Shown: in pieces, positions 9,543 to 18,767 of the stretch
How the letters are laid out: the number at the start of each line of letters is the position of its first letter
How positions within the stretch are numbered: the first letter of the stretch is position 1
Source of the DNA: Thalassococcus arenae
GTDB taxonomy: Bacteria > Pseudomonadota > Alphaproteobacteria > Rhodobacterales > Rhodobacteraceae
NCBI RefSeq assembly: GCF_019104745.1
Contig: NZ_JAHRWL010000001.1
Location: forward strand, 2,089,001-2,153,000
Length of the DNA stretch: 64,000 nt
Reading direction: 5' to 3'
The notes under the pieces: model-generated
Databases searched by the model: none
Seen by the model: only the letters and a program-made list of their open reading frames with translations
What the model was told of the DNA's origin: nothing
Position numbers and translations under genes: made by a program

Positions 9543-10415
9543 TCAGCTGCGCACCAGTTTCTCGTAGCTTTCGGCGATGTCGCGGGTGATGGCGCCGACC
9601 TCGAAATTGTAATCGCCGATCTTGCCCACCGGCGTCACCTCGGCGGCGGTGCCGGTCAGCCAGCATTGCTCGAAGCCTTCCAGTTCCTCGGGCATGATGT
9701 GGCGTTCGTTGACCTTGATCTGGCGGTCTTCCAGCATCCCGATCACGGTCTGCCGGGTCAGGCCGTTGAGGAAGCAGTCGGGTTTCGGCGTGTGCACTTC
9801 GCCATCCTTGACGAAGAAGATGTTGGCGCCGGTCGCTTCGGCGACATAGCCGCGATAGTCGAACATCATCGCGTCGGAACAGCCCTTGGCCTCGGCCTCG
9901 TGCTTGGACATGGTGCAGATCATGTAGAGCCCCGCCGCCTTGGCGTGGCTGGGCGCGGTTTCCGGCGACGGGCGCTTCCACTTGGCGATGTCCAGCTTGG
10001 CGCCCTTGAACTTGGCGTCGCCGTAATAGCTGCCCCATTCCCAGGCCGCGATGGCCAGCCGGACCGGGTTGCGCTTGGACGCGACGCCCATGTCCTCGCC
10101 GGCGCCACGCCAGGCCACGGCGCGCACATAGGCATCGGTGAAGCCGTTGGCTTCGAGCACCGCCTGCTTGGCGGTCTCGATCTCGTCGACGGTGAAGGGG
10201 ATCTCGAAATCCAGCTGGTCGGCCGAGAAATGCAGCCGTTCGGAATGCTTGCGCGACAGGAAGATCTTGCCGTTATAGGCGCGTTCGCCCTCGAAGACCG
10301 AGCTGGCATAGTGCATGGCGTGGGTCAGCACATGCACGTTGGCGGCCCGCCAGTCCACAAGCTGACCGTCCATCCAGATCTTGCCGTCGCGATCATCATA
10401 TGCGCCGTTTGCCAT
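9543..10415 (-). CDS. ilvE: Branched-chain amino acid aminotransferase
   Basis: A 290-residue class IV PLP aminotransferase, making or degrading valine, leucine and isoleucine. Recognisable segments: WMDGQLVDW at the start, HYASSVFEGERAYNGKIFL, the Lys-containing GAKLDIAKWKRP region, EATGANIFFVKDG and FLNGLTRQTVI. The ATG at 10,415 is preferred over the one at 10,421 because GGAGG lies at good spacing from it. It is divergent from petP, the arrangement I associate with Rhodobacterales. The 165-bp intergenic region holds both promoters. Confidence 0.93.
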   Translation of the reverse strand: MANGAYDDRDGKIWMDGQLVDWRAANVHVLTHAMHYASSVFEGERAYNGKIFLSRKHSERLHFSADQLDFEIPFTVDEIETAKQAVLEANGFTDAYVRAVAWRGAGEDMGVASKRNPVRLAIAAWEWGSYYGDAKFKGAKLDIAKWKRPSPETAPSHAKAAGLYMICTMSKHEAEAKGCSDAMMFDYRGYVAEATGANIFFVKDGEVHTPKPDCFLNGLTRQTVIGMLEDRQIKVNERHIMPEELEGFEQCWLTGTAAEVTPVGKIGDYNFEVGAITRDIAESYEKLVRS

Positions 10416-10580
10416 CGCCATCTCCTCCGAGGCCTGTATTTTCCGAATGTTGCGCAACCTAGGTCCGCATCGGACATAAAATTGCGCGAAAACTGTGAAT
10501 CGCTACCAGTTCGCACTTGGAATGTCAACAAGGCTGACTTAAAATGCCTCAAAATGCGGTTTGGTAACGGGCAGGGCAGC

Positions 10581-11090
10581 ATGGCAGAGCCACAGGGCGG
10601 ACAAATCCAGAGCGGCGGCGAATTGCTGTATCTGACCGACGAACAGCTGCGCCAGGGCATCGAGGCGATGTTCTTCGCCTATCGCGGCTTTACCGCCGAT
10701 CCCGACCGCATCCTGCAGGACCTGAGCTATGGCCGCGCCCATCACCGGGCGATCCATTTCATCAATTGCGCGCCGGGCACAACGGTCAACAACCTGTTGT
10801 CGATCCTGGGCGTGACCAAGCAAAGCCTGAACCGGGTGCTGCGCACGCTGATCGAGGACGGGTTGGTGGAAAGCCGCGTCGGTCGCAGCGACAAGCGCGA
10901 ACGCCACCTGTACCTGACCGAGGCCGGCCGGGTGCTGGAACGCCAGTTGTCGGACGCCCAGAGGGTGCGGATGCGTGACGCCTATCGCCAGGCCGGACCC
11001 GAAGCGGTGGCGGGTTTCAAGCGCGTGCTCGAAGCCATGATGGACCCCGAGATGCGGCGGCACTACCATGGTTTGAGGGAGGGCCGGTGA
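10581..11090 (+). CDS. petP: MarR-family regulator PetP
   Basis: A 169-residue winged-helix MarR protein. The DNA-binding part is visible as TTVNNLLSILGVTKQSLNRVLRTLIEDGLVESRVGRSDKRERHLYLTEAGR (residues about 66-117), with the wing at GRSDKRERHL. It overlaps the response-regulator gene by one base. A MarR protein paired this closely with an OmpR-type regulator matches the petP-petR pair of Rhodobacter capsulatus, reported to be needed for growth and to lie near the cytochrome bc1 genes. No bc1 genes are in this window. Confidence 0.82.
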   Translation: MAEPQGGQIQSGGELLYLTDEQLRQGIEAMFFAYRGFTADPDRILQDLSYGRAHHRAIHFINCAPGTTVNNLLSILGVTKQSLNRVLRTLIEDGLVESRVGRSDKRERHLYLTEAGRVLERQLSDAQRVRMRDAYRQAGPEAVAGFKRVLEAMMDPEMRRHYHGLREGR

Positions 11091-11791
11091 TGCGCGACGC
11101 GGACGCCCATTTGCTGATCGTCGACGACGATGAACGGATTCGGGGATTGTTGCAGAAATTCCTGATCCGCAATGGCTTTCTGGTCAGTGCGGCGCGCGAT
11201 GCGGGGCATGCGCGGCGCATCCTGTCGGGGCTGGATTTCGACCTGATCGTGCTGGACGTGATGATGCCGGGCGAAGACGGCATCAGCCTGACCAGGGCCA
11301 TTCGCGAGACCAGCCAGACGCCGATCCTGCTGCTGACCGCGCGGGCCGAGACCGAGGACCGGATCAAGGGGCTGGAGGCGGGCGCCGACGACTACCTGGC
11401 CAAGCCGTTCGAGCCCAAGGAGCTGCTGCTGCGGATCAATGCCATTCTGCGGCGGATGCCGGAAATCGGCGCCGAGGCCGCGGCACCCAAGCTGCTGACG
11501 CTGGGCCCGATCCGCTATGACATCGAACGCGGTGAAATGTGGAAAGGCGACGACCTGGTGCGCCTGACCGCCACCGAAAGCCAGCTGATGCGGATCTTCT
11601 CGGCCAAGCCCGGCGAGCCGATCAGCCGGGCCAAGCTGGTCGAGGACCTGGGCCGCGACAAGGGCCAGGCGCAGGAACGCGCGGTCGACGTGCAGATCAC
11701 CCGGCTGCGGCGCAAGCTGGAGGCCGATCCGAAAAGCCCGCGCTACCTGCAGACGGTCCGGGGTGCCGGATACATGCTGGCGCCCGATTGA
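11090..11791 (+). CDS. petR: OmpR-family response regulator PetR
   Basis: A 233-residue response regulator: receiver domain with acidic pocket D12-D14, phosphoacceptor D56 in LIVLDVMMPGEDG, T83 and K105; C-terminal winged helix ending VRGAGYMLAPD. Start ATG at 11,090 has GGGAGG upstream and overlaps the petP stop by one base; an in-frame GTG lies just before it. No histidine kinase gene is next to it. With PetP it forms the petPR pair known from R. capsulatus. The downstream gene begins 50 bp later through a conserved leader repeat. Confidence 0.88.
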   Translation: MRDADAHLLIVDDDERIRGLLQKFLIRNGFLVSAARDAGHARRILSGLDFDLIVLDVMMPGEDGISLTRAIRETSQTPILLLTARAETEDRIKGLEAGADDYLAKPFEPKELLLRINAILRRMPEIGAEAAAPKLLTLGPIRYDIERGEMWKGDDLVRLTATESQLMRIFSAKPGEPISRAKLVEDLGRDKGQAQERAVDVQITRLRRKLEADPKSPRYLQTVRGAGYMLAPD

Positions 11792-11802
11792 GGGGGCGGA
11801 AT

Positions 11803-11844
11803 TTGCGTATTTTCAAAAGAGAAGAAGCAGGGGGTTTTCGATGA
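11803..11844 (+). CDS. Possible 13-residue leader peptide (RIFKREE element, copy 1)
   Basis: TTG at 11,803 opens a short frame reading M-R-I-F-K-R-E-E-A-G-G-F-R and its TGA overlaps the ATG of the HDAC-like gene as ATGA. A GGGGGCGG stretch precedes the TTG at RBS distance. The DNA is a repeat with three further copies in the window (56,263; 56,489; 59,415), all of which read R-I-F-x-R-E-E in one frame. Translation is unproven; the element may instead act as RNA or DNA signal, with its purine-rich tail giving the RBS of the next gene. Confidence 0.4.
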   Translation: MRIFKREEAGGFR

Positions 11845-12767
11845 CCACGGCGCTGATCACCCATGCGGATTGTCTGGATCACGTCACGCCCGACGGTCAT
11901 CCCGAACGGGTGGCGCGGCTGGAACATGTGTTGCACGCCTTGCAGGAGCTGGATGTTCTGCGGGTGACGGCGCCCGAGGTGGCCGAGGACGATCTGCTGC
12001 TGATCCACCCGGCCGAGCACATGGCGCGGCTGCGGGCGGGTCTGCCGGCCGAGGGATATGCGCAGCTCGACGCCGATACCTGGCTGTCGCCGGGATCGCT
12101 GCGGGCGGCGTCGCGGGCGGCGGGCGCGGCGGTGCGGGCGGTGGACATGGTGCTGGGGGGCGAGGCGGCCAATGCCTTTTGCGCGATCCGCCCGCCGGGG
12201 CATCACGCCGAGCGGCTGACGCCGATGGGCTTTTGCCTGTTCGGCAATGCCGCGCTGGCGGCGAAACACGCGCTGGAACGGCACGGGCTGGCCCGCGTGG
12301 CGGTGGTGGATTTCGACGTGCATCACGGCAACGGCACGCAGGACCTGCTGTGGGACGAGGCGCGCGCGCTGGTGGTGACATCGCAGCAGATGCCGCTTTG
12401 GCCCGGCACCGGCGATCCGTCCGAACGCGGGGCGCATGACACGATCCTGAACGTGCCCCTGCCGCCCCGGTCGGGCGGCGCCGAGATGCGCGCGGCCTAC
12501 GAGGCGCAGGTGTTTCCGCGGTTGCGCGCCTTCAGGCCGGAGCTGCTGATCGTCTCGGCGGGGTTCGATGCGCACCAGGACGACCCGCTGGCGGAGTTGC
12601 GCTGGAGCACCGAGGATTTCCGCTGGCTGACGGCGCGATTGTGCGGGCTGGCGGCGGAGCTTTGCGAGGGCCGGGTCGTCTCGACTCTGGAAGGCGGCTA
12701 TGATTTGCAGGCCCTGGCGGCGTCGACGCGGGCGCATGTGCAGGAACTGATGGAGGCGGGACGATGA
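11841..12767 (+). CDS. Histone deacetylase-like amidohydrolase
   Basis: A 308-residue zinc amidohydrolase of the HDAC/acetoin utilisation/acetylpolyamine amidohydrolase superfamily. Motifs in order: RPPGHHAE (tandem His), VVDFDVHHGNGTQ (metal-binding Asp and His), VSAGFDAHQDDPLA (metal-binding Asp) and STLEGGYD. Substrate may be an acetyl-lysine protein or an acetylated small amine. The stop overlaps xseB by 4 bp, so it is bound into the xseB-ispA-dxs operon. The start follows the RIFKREE leader; no alternative start with a better RBS was seen. Confidence 0.88.
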   Translation: MTTALITHADCLDHVTPDGHPERVARLEHVLHALQELDVLRVTAPEVAEDDLLLIHPAEHMARLRAGLPAEGYAQLDADTWLSPGSLRAASRAAGAAVRAVDMVLGGEAANAFCAIRPPGHHAERLTPMGFCLFGNAALAAKHALERHGLARVAVVDFDVHHGNGTQDLLWDEARALVVTSQQMPLWPGTGDPSERGAHDTILNVPLPPRSGGAEMRAAYEAQVFPRLRAFRPELLIVSAGFDAHQDDPLAELRWSTEDFRWLTARLCGLAAELCEGRVVSTLEGGYDLQALAASTRAHVQELMEAGR

Positions 12768-13006
12768 GCGAGACACCGGTCGCGGAGATGAGCTTTGAGC
12801 AGGCGATGGCCGAGCTCGAGCAGGTGGTCGGCAAGCTGGAGCGCGGTGAGGTTCCGCTGGAGGAATCCATCACGCTGTACGAACGCGGTCAGGCGTTGCG
12901 CAAGCATTGCGATGCCAAGCTGAAGGCGGCGGAGGAGAAGGTCGCGGCGATCACGCTGGATGCCGAGGGCAACCCGGCGGGAACCAAGCCGCTTGATGCC
13001 GGCTGA
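12764..13006 (+). CDS. xseB: Exodeoxyribonuclease VII small subunit
   Basis: An 80-residue protein with the standard XseB pattern: SFEQAMAELEQVVGKLERGEVPLEESITLYERGQALRKHCDAKLKAAEEKV. It partners XseA in a nuclease that degrades single-stranded DNA to oligonucleotides. It overlaps both neighbours (ATGA with the HDAC-like gene, 11 bp with ispA). The xseB-ispA-dxs order is common in proteobacteria. Confidence 0.95.
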   Translation: MSETPVAEMSFEQAMAELEQVVGKLERGEVPLEESITLYERGQALRKHCDAKLKAAEEKVAAITLDAEGNPAGTKPLDAG

Positions 13007-13868
13007 CCTGCAGGCCGCCTTGCGCAACGCCTCGCGCTGGGTGGACCAGACCGTCCGCGCCTGTGTTCCGCGCGATGCGGGGCCCGTGGCGCAGGCGATG
13101 CTTTATGCCGTCGAGGGCGGCAAGTGCCTGCGCGGGTTCCTGGTGTTGGAGGGCGCGCGGGTGAACGGCGTGGCCGAACGACTGGCGGTGCCCTCTGCCG
13201 CCGCGATCGAATGCATCCACGCCTATAGCCTTGTGCATGACGACATGCCCTGCATGGACGATGACGACCTGCGCCGCGGCCGGCCCACCGTGCACAAGGT
13301 CTGGGACGAGGGCACCGCGCTGCTGGTGGGTGATGCGCTGCAATCGCTGGCGTTCGAAATGGTGGGGCATGGCGCCGGTTTGCCGGCCGCGACGCGTCTG
13401 CGCCTGTCGATCACGCTGGCACGCGCAGCGGGATTGCATGGCATGGTGGGCGGGCAGGCCGCCGATATCGCCGCCGAAAGGGCCACCGAACCGCTGACAC
13501 TGGACCAGATCGTCGCGCTGCAGAAGGGCAAGACCGGCGCGCTGATCGAATGGGCGGCGCAGGCCGGGGCGGTGATGGCCGGGGCCGATCCCGCGCCGCT
13601 GCGGCGCTACGGCGAAAACCTGGGCCTGGCCTTCCAGATCGCCGACGACATCCTGGATGTCGAGGGCGATGCCGAAACGGTGGGCAAGGCGGTGGGCAAG
13701 GATGCCGGGCGCGGCAAGGCGACCTTTGTCAGCCATCTGGGGCTGGACGGGGCGAAACGCCGCGCCGCCGAGCTGGTGACCGCCGCCTGCGACGCGCTAT
13801 CGTGTTACGGCGCGGGCGCGGAAACCTTGCGGCAGGCGGCCCGCTTCGTTATCACGCGCCGCACCTGA
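12996..13868 (+). CDS. ispA: Polyprenyl synthetase, farnesyl diphosphate synthase
   Basis: A 290-residue trans-isoprenyl diphosphate synthase that condenses IPP with DMAPP and GPP to FPP. First Asp-rich motif DDMPCMDDDDLRRG at 82-95, second AFQIADDILDVEG with DDILD around 215, plus GGKCLRG near the N-terminus for IPP binding. The start at 12,996 overlaps xseB. Placement before dxs ties precursor supply to chain elongation for quinones, carotenoids and hopanoids. Confidence 0.94.
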   Translation: MPADLQAALRNASRWVDQTVRACVPRDAGPVAQAMLYAVEGGKCLRGFLVLEGARVNGVAERLAVPSAAAIECIHAYSLVHDDMPCMDDDDLRRGRPTVHKVWDEGTALLVGDALQSLAFEMVGHGAGLPAATRLRLSITLARAAGLHGMVGGQAADIAAERATEPLTLDQIVALQKGKTGALIEWAAQAGAVMAGADPAPLRRYGENLGLAFQIADDILDVEGDAETVGKAVGKDAGRGKATFVSHLGLDGAKRRAAELVTAACDALSCYGAGAETLRQAARFVITRRT

Positions 13869-13884
13869 CATTTAGGCCGCCGAC

Positions 13885-15810
13885 ATGTCCAAACGCCCCG
13901 ACACCCCGATCCTCGACCGTGTGACCGGCCCCGACGATCTCAAGCGCCTCAGCGATGCCGAGCTGCACCAGCTGGCGCGCGAGCTGCGCGCCGAGACCAT
14001 CAGCGCGGTATCGGAAACCGGTGGGCATCTGGGCGCGGGGCTGGGCGTGGTGGAACTGACCGTCGCGCTGCACGCGGTGTTCGATGCGCCGCGCGACAAG
14101 ATCATCTGGGATGTCAGCCACCAGTGCTATCCGCACAAGATCCTGACCGGGCGGCGTGACCGGATTCGCACGCTGCGGATGGAGGGCGGGCTGTCGGGCT
14201 TCACCAAGCGATCCGAGTCGCCCTATGACCCGTTCGGCGCCGCGCATTCCAGCACCTCGATCAGCGCGGCACTGGGTTTTGCCGTGGCGCGCGACCTGGG
14301 GGGTGCCTGCGAGACCGGCCATGGTGACGCCATCGCGGTGATCGGCGATGGCGCGATGAGCGCCGGCATGGCCTATGAAGCGCTGAACAACGCCGGCCAT
14401 CTGAAAAAGCGGCTGATCGTCATCCTGAACGACAACGAGATGTCGATCGCCCCGCCCACCGGTGCCTTGTCCAACTACCTGTCGCGGCTTTATGCCGAGG
14501 CGCCGTTCCAGGATCTCAAGGCCGCCGCCAAGGGCGCGGTCAGCCTGCTGCCCGAACCGTTCCGCGAGGGCGCTAAGCGCGCCAAGGAAATGCTCAAGGG
14601 TATGACCGTCGGCGGCACGCTGTTCGAAGAGCTGGGGTTTTCCTATGTCGGGCCGATCGACGGGCATGACCTGGACCAGCTGCTGCCGGTGCTGCGCACG
14701 GTGCGGCAGCGGGCGACGGGCCCGATCCTGATCCACGCCATCACCAAGAAGGGCAAGGGCTATGGCCCGGCCGAGGACAGCGCCGACCGCGGCCATGCCC
14801 GGGCCAAGTTCGATGTCGTCACCGGCAAGCAGCAGAAGGCGCCGTCGAACGCGCCCAGCTACACCCGCGTCTTCGCGGATGCGCTGATCCAGGAGGCCGC
14901 CGGCGATCCGCGGATCTGCGCCGTCACCGCCGCGATGCCCGACGGCACCGGGCTGGATCTGTTCGCCGAACGCTATCCCAGCCGCTGTTTCGACGTCGGC
15001 ATCGCCGAACAGCATGGCGTCACCTTCTGTGCCGGCCTGGCGGCAGGCGGCATGCGGCCGTTCTGCGCGATGTATTCGACCTTCCTGCAGCGCGGCTATG
15101 ACCAGGTGGTGCATGACGTGGCGATCCAGCGGCTGCCGGTGCGGTTCGCCATCGACCGCGCGGGGCTGGTGGGGGCGGACGGCGCGACCCATGCCGGCAG
15201 CTACGACATCGCCTACATGGCCAACCTGCCGGGCATGGTGGTGATGGCCGCCGCCGACGAGGCCGAGCTGAAGCACATGGTGGCCACGGCGGCCGCCCAT
15301 GACAGCGGCCCGATCGCGTTCCGCTATCCGCGCGGCGAGGGTGCGGGCGTCGAGATGCCCGAACGCGGGCAGGTGCTGGAGATCGGCAAGGGCCGGATGA
15401 TCCGGCAGGGTCAGGGCGTGGCGCTGCTGTCTTTCGGCACGCGCCTGTCCGAGGTGCTGAAGGCCTGCGAGGCGCTCGAGGCGCGGGGCATTTCACCGAC
15501 GGTGGCCGATGCGCGTTTCGCCAAGCCGCTGGACCGCAACCTGATCCTGCAACTGGCGGCCGGTCACGATGCGCTGATCACCATCGAGGAAGGCGCGGTG
15601 GGCGGGTTCGGCAGCCATGTGGCGCAATTGCTGGCCGAAGAAGGCGTGTTCGACCGCGGGCTGAAATACCGCTCGATGGTGCTGCCCGACATCTTCATCG
15701 ACCAGGCCAGCCCGCGCGCGATGTACGACGTCGCCGCGCTGAACGCCGAACATATCGAGGCCAAGGTGCTGACGGTGCTGGGGGTCGAGACGCTGGGCAA
15801 GCGGGCCTGA
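13885..15810 (+). CDS. dxs: 1-deoxy-D-xylulose-5-phosphate synthase
   Basis: A 641-residue thiamine-diphosphate enzyme, the first step of the MEP isoprenoid pathway (pyruvate plus glyceraldehyde 3-phosphate). Visible are the TPP-binding [18 protein letters not shown] segment with [15 protein letters not shown], the catalytic-Glu region [11 protein letters not shown] and the transketolase C-terminal domain from about 500. Length matches the family. It ends the operon; the reverse-strand exoD stop is 4 bp away, so the two transcripts converge. Confidence 0.97.
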   Translation: MSKRPDTPILDRVTGPDDLKRLSDAELHQLARELRAETISAVSETGGHLGAGLGVVELTVALHAVFDAPRDKIIWDVSHQCYPHKILTGRRDRIRTLRMEGGLSGFTKRSESPYDPFGAAHSSTSISAALGFAVARDLGGACETGHGDAIAVIGDGAMSAGMAYEALNNAGHLKKRLIVILNDNEMSIAPPTGALSNYLSRLYAEAPFQDLKAAAKGAVSLLPEPFREGAKRAKEMLKGMTVGGTLFEELGFSYVGPIDGHDLDQLLPVLRTVRQRATGPILIHAITKKGKGYGPAEDSADRGHARAKFDVVTGKQQKAPSNAPSYTRVFADALIQEAAGDPRICAVTAAMPDGTGLDLFAERYPSRCFDVGIAEQHGVTFCAGLAAGGMRPFCAMYSTFLQRGYDQVVHDVAIQRLPVRFAIDRAGLVGADGATHAGSYDIAYMANLPGMVVMAAADEAELKHMVATAAAHDSGPIAFRYPRGEGAGVEMPERGQVLEIGKGRMIRQGQGVALLSFGTRLSEVLKACEALEARGISPTVADARFAKPLDRNLILQLAAGHDALITIEEGAVGGFGSHVAQLLAEEGVFDRGLKYRSMVLPDIFIDQASPRAMYDVAALNAEHIEAKVLTVLGVETLGKRA

Positions 15811-15814
15811 GCGG

Positions 15815-16405
15815 TCAGGTGACGCCGGCCACGACACCGGCGCCTGCCAGCACCATGACAGCCAGGACGACATAGCCGGCCAGGACATAGGCGCCGTCGC
15901 GGGTCATCAGCCCGAAGGCGATCAGCGACACCGCGCCAGCGCCAAAGGACGTCACGAAGGGCAGCAATTCCAGGAACGGCCAGGTCAGTGCGGTTGCGGC
16001 GATCATCGCAAAGGCCAGTTGGCGCAGCGGAATGCCGGTCAGAAGATGCAGCCGCGCCTGGCTGTGGCGGTCGATCCAGGCCGCCGGGCGTTGCAGGAAC
16101 GCGATGGCGCGGCACATGCGGTGCGCCGAAAGGCTGCGGCGGCGCAGAACGCCGGGCAGCCACAGGTGGCGCCGTCCCACCAGCCCCTGCAACGCGCAAG
16201 ACAGGATGATCAGGGCGCCCAGCGTCGGTGTCCCGGGCACGCCCGAGACCGGTGAGACAAGGATCAGCGCCGGGATCAGGATGGCCGGCGCGAATGACCG
16301 GTCGCCGATCTCGTCCAGGATGTCGGCGACGGAAACGCGTGCCTGCCCGTCGTCCGGCGTCATCGCCCGCAACAGGTCGCCCAGGCTGTCGGGCTTTTCC
16401 GCCAT
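15815..16405 (-). CDS. exoD: ExoD-family membrane protein
   Basis: A 196-residue protein of the exopolysaccharide synthesis ExoD family. N-terminal hydrophilic part (DLLRAMTPDDGQARVSVADILDEIGDRSF) typical for ExoD, then several hydrophobic segments: about 40-65, 128-150 and 158-193. ExoD in rhizobia affects exopolysaccharide production and alkali tolerance; the molecular function is not known. It follows the dehydratase-like gene with four bases between them, so the two are co-transcribed. Confidence 0.85.
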   Translation of the reverse strand: MAEKPDSLGDLLRAMTPDDGQARVSVADILDEIGDRSFAPAILIPALILVSPVSGVPGTPTLGALIILSCALQGLVGRRHLWLPGVLRRRSLSAHRMCRAIAFLQRPAAWIDRHSQARLHLLTGIPLRQLAFAMIAATALTWPFLELLPFVTSFGAGAVSLIAFGLMTRDGAYVLAGYVVLAVMVLAGAGVVAGVT

Positions 16406-16409
16406 CGGT

Positions 16410-17267
16410 TCAGCCGGTCTCGTCCGCCAGCATCGCCCGCAGCCCGCTGCGGTAGTCGGGATGGATCAGCCGCACCCCCAGTTCGTCCTTGATGCGGTCG
16501 TTCCGGACACGTTTGCTTTCGGCGTAGAAGCTGCGCGCCATCGGCGTCAGGTCGGCCTTGTCGAAGGGCACTTCCGGCGGCGGGTCGACCCCCAGCAATT
16601 CGGCGGCAAAGGCCAGCACGTCCTGCGGCGGGGCGGGGTCGTCGTCGCACAGGTTGTAGACCGCGCCGGGATCGGGCCGCGCGATCGAGGCGGCCAGCAC
16701 CTGGGCGATGTCATCGACATGGATGCGCGAAAAGACCTGGCCGGGCTTGATGATGCGGCGCGCGGTGCCGGCCTTGACCTTGGCGAACGGGCCGCGGCCC
16801 GGGCCGTAGATCCCCGCCAGCCGGAAGATGTGCAGCGGCAGGCCGGGAATGGCCCGCCATTCCGCCTCGGCCGCGACGCGGGCGCGTCCGCGCCGGGTGG
16901 ACGGGGTCAGCGCCGTGTTCTCGTCGACCCAGCCGCCATCGTGGTCGCCATAGACGCCGGTGGTGGACAGATACCCGGCCCAATCCAGCGCCCCGGCGCG
17001 CGCCCGGATCGCCTCGCCCGCCAGCGCCAGCGACGGATCGCCGCCGTCGTCCGGTCCGGCCGAGATCAGCAGGTGGGTCGAACGCGCCAGCGCCTCGCTC
17101 ACCAGGTCGGCATCCCACAGCACCGGGGTGACGTTCTGATCGGCCAGCGCTTCGGCCTTGTCGAGGCTGCGGGTGGTGCCGAAGACGTGCCAGCCCTGCG
17201 GCAGCAGGAGCCGGGTCAGCGCCTGCGCCGAATAGCCGTGTCCAAGCGAGAGCAATGTGCCGGTCAT
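16410..17267 (-). CDS. NAD(P)-binding epimerase/dehydratase-like protein (SDR, YeeZ-like)
   Basis: A 285-residue extended short-chain dehydrogenase relative. The N-terminus LLSLGHGYSAQALTRLL carries the Gly-rich Rossmann turn, and STTGVYGDHDGGWVDE followed by RLAGIYGPGRGPF is typical of the YeeZ/SDR subgroup in which the catalytic Tyr-Lys pair is partly lost. Substrate unknown. It heads a two-gene operon with exoD, and its start is divergent from the methyltransferase with 65 bp between. Confidence 0.85.
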   Translation of the reverse strand: MTGTLLSLGHGYSAQALTRLLLPQGWHVFGTTRSLDKAEALADQNVTPVLWDADLVSEALARSTHLLISAGPDDGGDPSLALAGEAIRARAGALDWAGYLSTTGVYGDHDGGWVDENTALTPSTRRGRARVAAEAEWRAIPGLPLHIFRLAGIYGPGRGPFAKVKAGTARRIIKPGQVFSRIHVDDIAQVLAASIARPDPGAVYNLCDDDPAPPQDVLAFAAELLGVDPPPEVPFDKADLTPMARSFYAESKRVRNDRIKDELGVRLIHPDYRSGLRAMLADETG

Positions 17268-17332
17268 GGCGCATAGGTGACGCGACCGCCGAGGTTTTGC
17301 AAGCCCGTGGGACCCTGCGCTAGGATGCGGCC

Positions 17333-17956
17333 ATGACCCGCAAGCCCGATCTCGACAGCGCCTATGCGCTGGATGGCCCCGAAGACAACCGGCGGCTCTA
17401 TGCCGAATGGGCCGAAACCTATGACAGCGACTTCGCCGAAGCCATGGCCTACCGGTTACCGCAGGCCGTGGCCGAAGGTTTTGTGCGGACAGGCGGGCGG
17501 GGGCCGGTCATCGATCTGGGCGCCGGGACGGGCCTGTGCGGCGCGGCGCTGGCGGGGCTCGGCATCGGGCCGGTCGACGGCACCGACCTGTCGCCCGAGA
17601 TGCTGGCTCGGGCCGGACGGCGCGGTTGCTATGCCCGGCTGTTTCCCGGGGATCTTCTGGATCGGCTGCCGGTGGCCGATGGCGCCTATGCCGGCGCCGT
17701 CAGTTCGGGCACCTTCACCCATGGCCATGTCGGCCCCGAGGCGCTGGACGAGGTGCTGCGCGTGGTGCGGCCCGGCGGATGGGTCGTGTTGTCGGTCAAC
17801 GCCGCGCATTGGCGGGCGCGCGGCTTTGCCGATGCTTTCGCGGCTCTGGCCGACCGGATCGCCGGCCTCGGCCTGCCCGAGGTGCCGATCTATGATGCGG
17901 GCACCGGCACCCATGCACGGGACCGCGCCATCCTCGCCACCTTCCGCAAGGCCTAG
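17333..17956 (+). CDS. Class I SAM-dependent methyltransferase
   Basis: A 207-residue methyltransferase of the Methyltransf_11/25 type. The SAM motif I is PVIDLGAGTGLCGAALAGLG (about 59-78), followed by the acidic-loop DGTDLSPEMLARA and the post-motif VVRPGGWVVLSVNA. The N-terminal LDGPEDNRRLYAEWAETYDSDFAEAM is like cytosolic small-molecule methyltransferases. Substrate unknown. Its stop shares a CTAG palindrome with the convergent aldolase gene (4-bp overlap). Confidence 0.87.
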   Translation: MTRKPDLDSAYALDGPEDNRRLYAEWAETYDSDFAEAMAYRLPQAVAEGFVRTGGRGPVIDLGAGTGLCGAALAGLGIGPVDGTDLSPEMLARAGRRGCYARLFPGDLLDRLPVADGAYAGAVSSGTFTHGHVGPEALDEVLRVVRPGGWVVLSVNAAHWRARGFADAFAALADRIAGLGLPEVPIYDAGTGTHARDRAILATFRKA

Positions 17957-18708
17957 CGCGCGTAGTCCGAGCCTTCCGCGTCCAGGATCGCCTTCAACTC
18001 GGCCAGGTGGCGGATATCCTGTTCGGGATAGGCGGCGATCTCGTCCGCGGTCTTGGCGGCGATGGCATCGGGCAGGATGGCCAGCGGCCGACCGGTCTGA
18101 AGGGCGCGGATATAGACCTCGCAGGCGCGTTCGAAGAAATACAGCCGGTTCCAGGTCTGCGCGACGGTCTGCCCGATCACCATGATGCCGTGATTGCCCA
18201 TGATCATAACGGTCTTCCTGGGGTCGCCGAACAGCTGCGCGCAGCGCTCGCCCTCTTCCTCGAAAGCCAGCCCGCCGTAATTGTCATCGACCACCTGCCG
18301 GTCAAAGAACATCGCGGCGTTCTGGTCGAGCGGTGGCAGCACCTTGTCCTGCAGGCAGGCCAGAACCGTGGCATGGACCGAATGCACATGCATGGCGCAG
18401 CGCGCATGCGGGCAATGGCGGTGCAGCGCGCCGTGCAGACCCCAGGCGGTGGGATCGGGCGCGTCGGGTCCCTGCAGCGTCTCGGGGTCGTTGGCGTCGA
18501 TCAGCAGCAGGTCGCTGGCGCGCACGCGGCTGAAATGCACCTGGTTGGGGTTCATCAGGAACCGCGTGCCATCCTCGTTCACCGATAACGAGAAATGGTT
18601 CGACACGCCTTCGTGCATGTTCAGCCGGGCGGTCCAGCGGAACGTCGCCGCCAGGTCCACTCGCTCCTGCCAGAACTCGATATTCGCGATGCCCGCCGGT
18701 GCGTTCAT
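17953..18708 (-). CDS. Class II aldolase/adducin-family protein
   Basis: A 251-residue class II aldolase-fold protein. Zinc ligands are apparent in the CAMHVHSVHAT segment (His-x-His) and in MIMGNHGIMVIG (His). Members include fuculose-phosphate aldolases and decarboxylases, but related family members in Rhodobacterales are often uncharacterised. The sequence opens WQERVDLAATFRWTARLNMHEGVSNHFS. A repeat element separates it from the VOC gene upstream; it may share its transcript or have its own promoter. Confidence 0.84.
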   Translation of the reverse strand: MNAPAGIANIEFWQERVDLAATFRWTARLNMHEGVSNHFSLSVNEDGTRFLMNPNQVHFSRVRASDLLLIDANDPETLQGPDAPDPTAWGLHGALHRHCPHARCAMHVHSVHATVLACLQDKVLPPLDQNAAMFFDRQVVDDNYGGLAFEEEGERCAQLFGDPRKTVMIMGNHGIMVIGQTVAQTWNRLYFFERACEVYIRALQTGRPLAILPDAIAAKTADEIAAYPEQDIRHLAELKAILDAEGSDYAR

Positions 18709-18767
18709 GTCCAGGTCCTCCTGCTTGCCATTGCGCGGCAGCGGCGAAGGTCTGTCAATCCGTCAAG

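Noticed and set aside
6550-10038. An open frame of over 1,100 codons on the reverse strand across the ABC permeases and ilvE
   Set aside because: It is a GC-driven shadow: Arg/His/Gln-rich composition with no known domain, and it runs over clear transporter genes on the other strand.
12960-13868. An earlier start for ispA at 12,960 within xseB
   Set aside because: It adds only xseB-derived Arg-rich residues; MPADLQAALRNASRW at 12,996 matches the family N-terminus.
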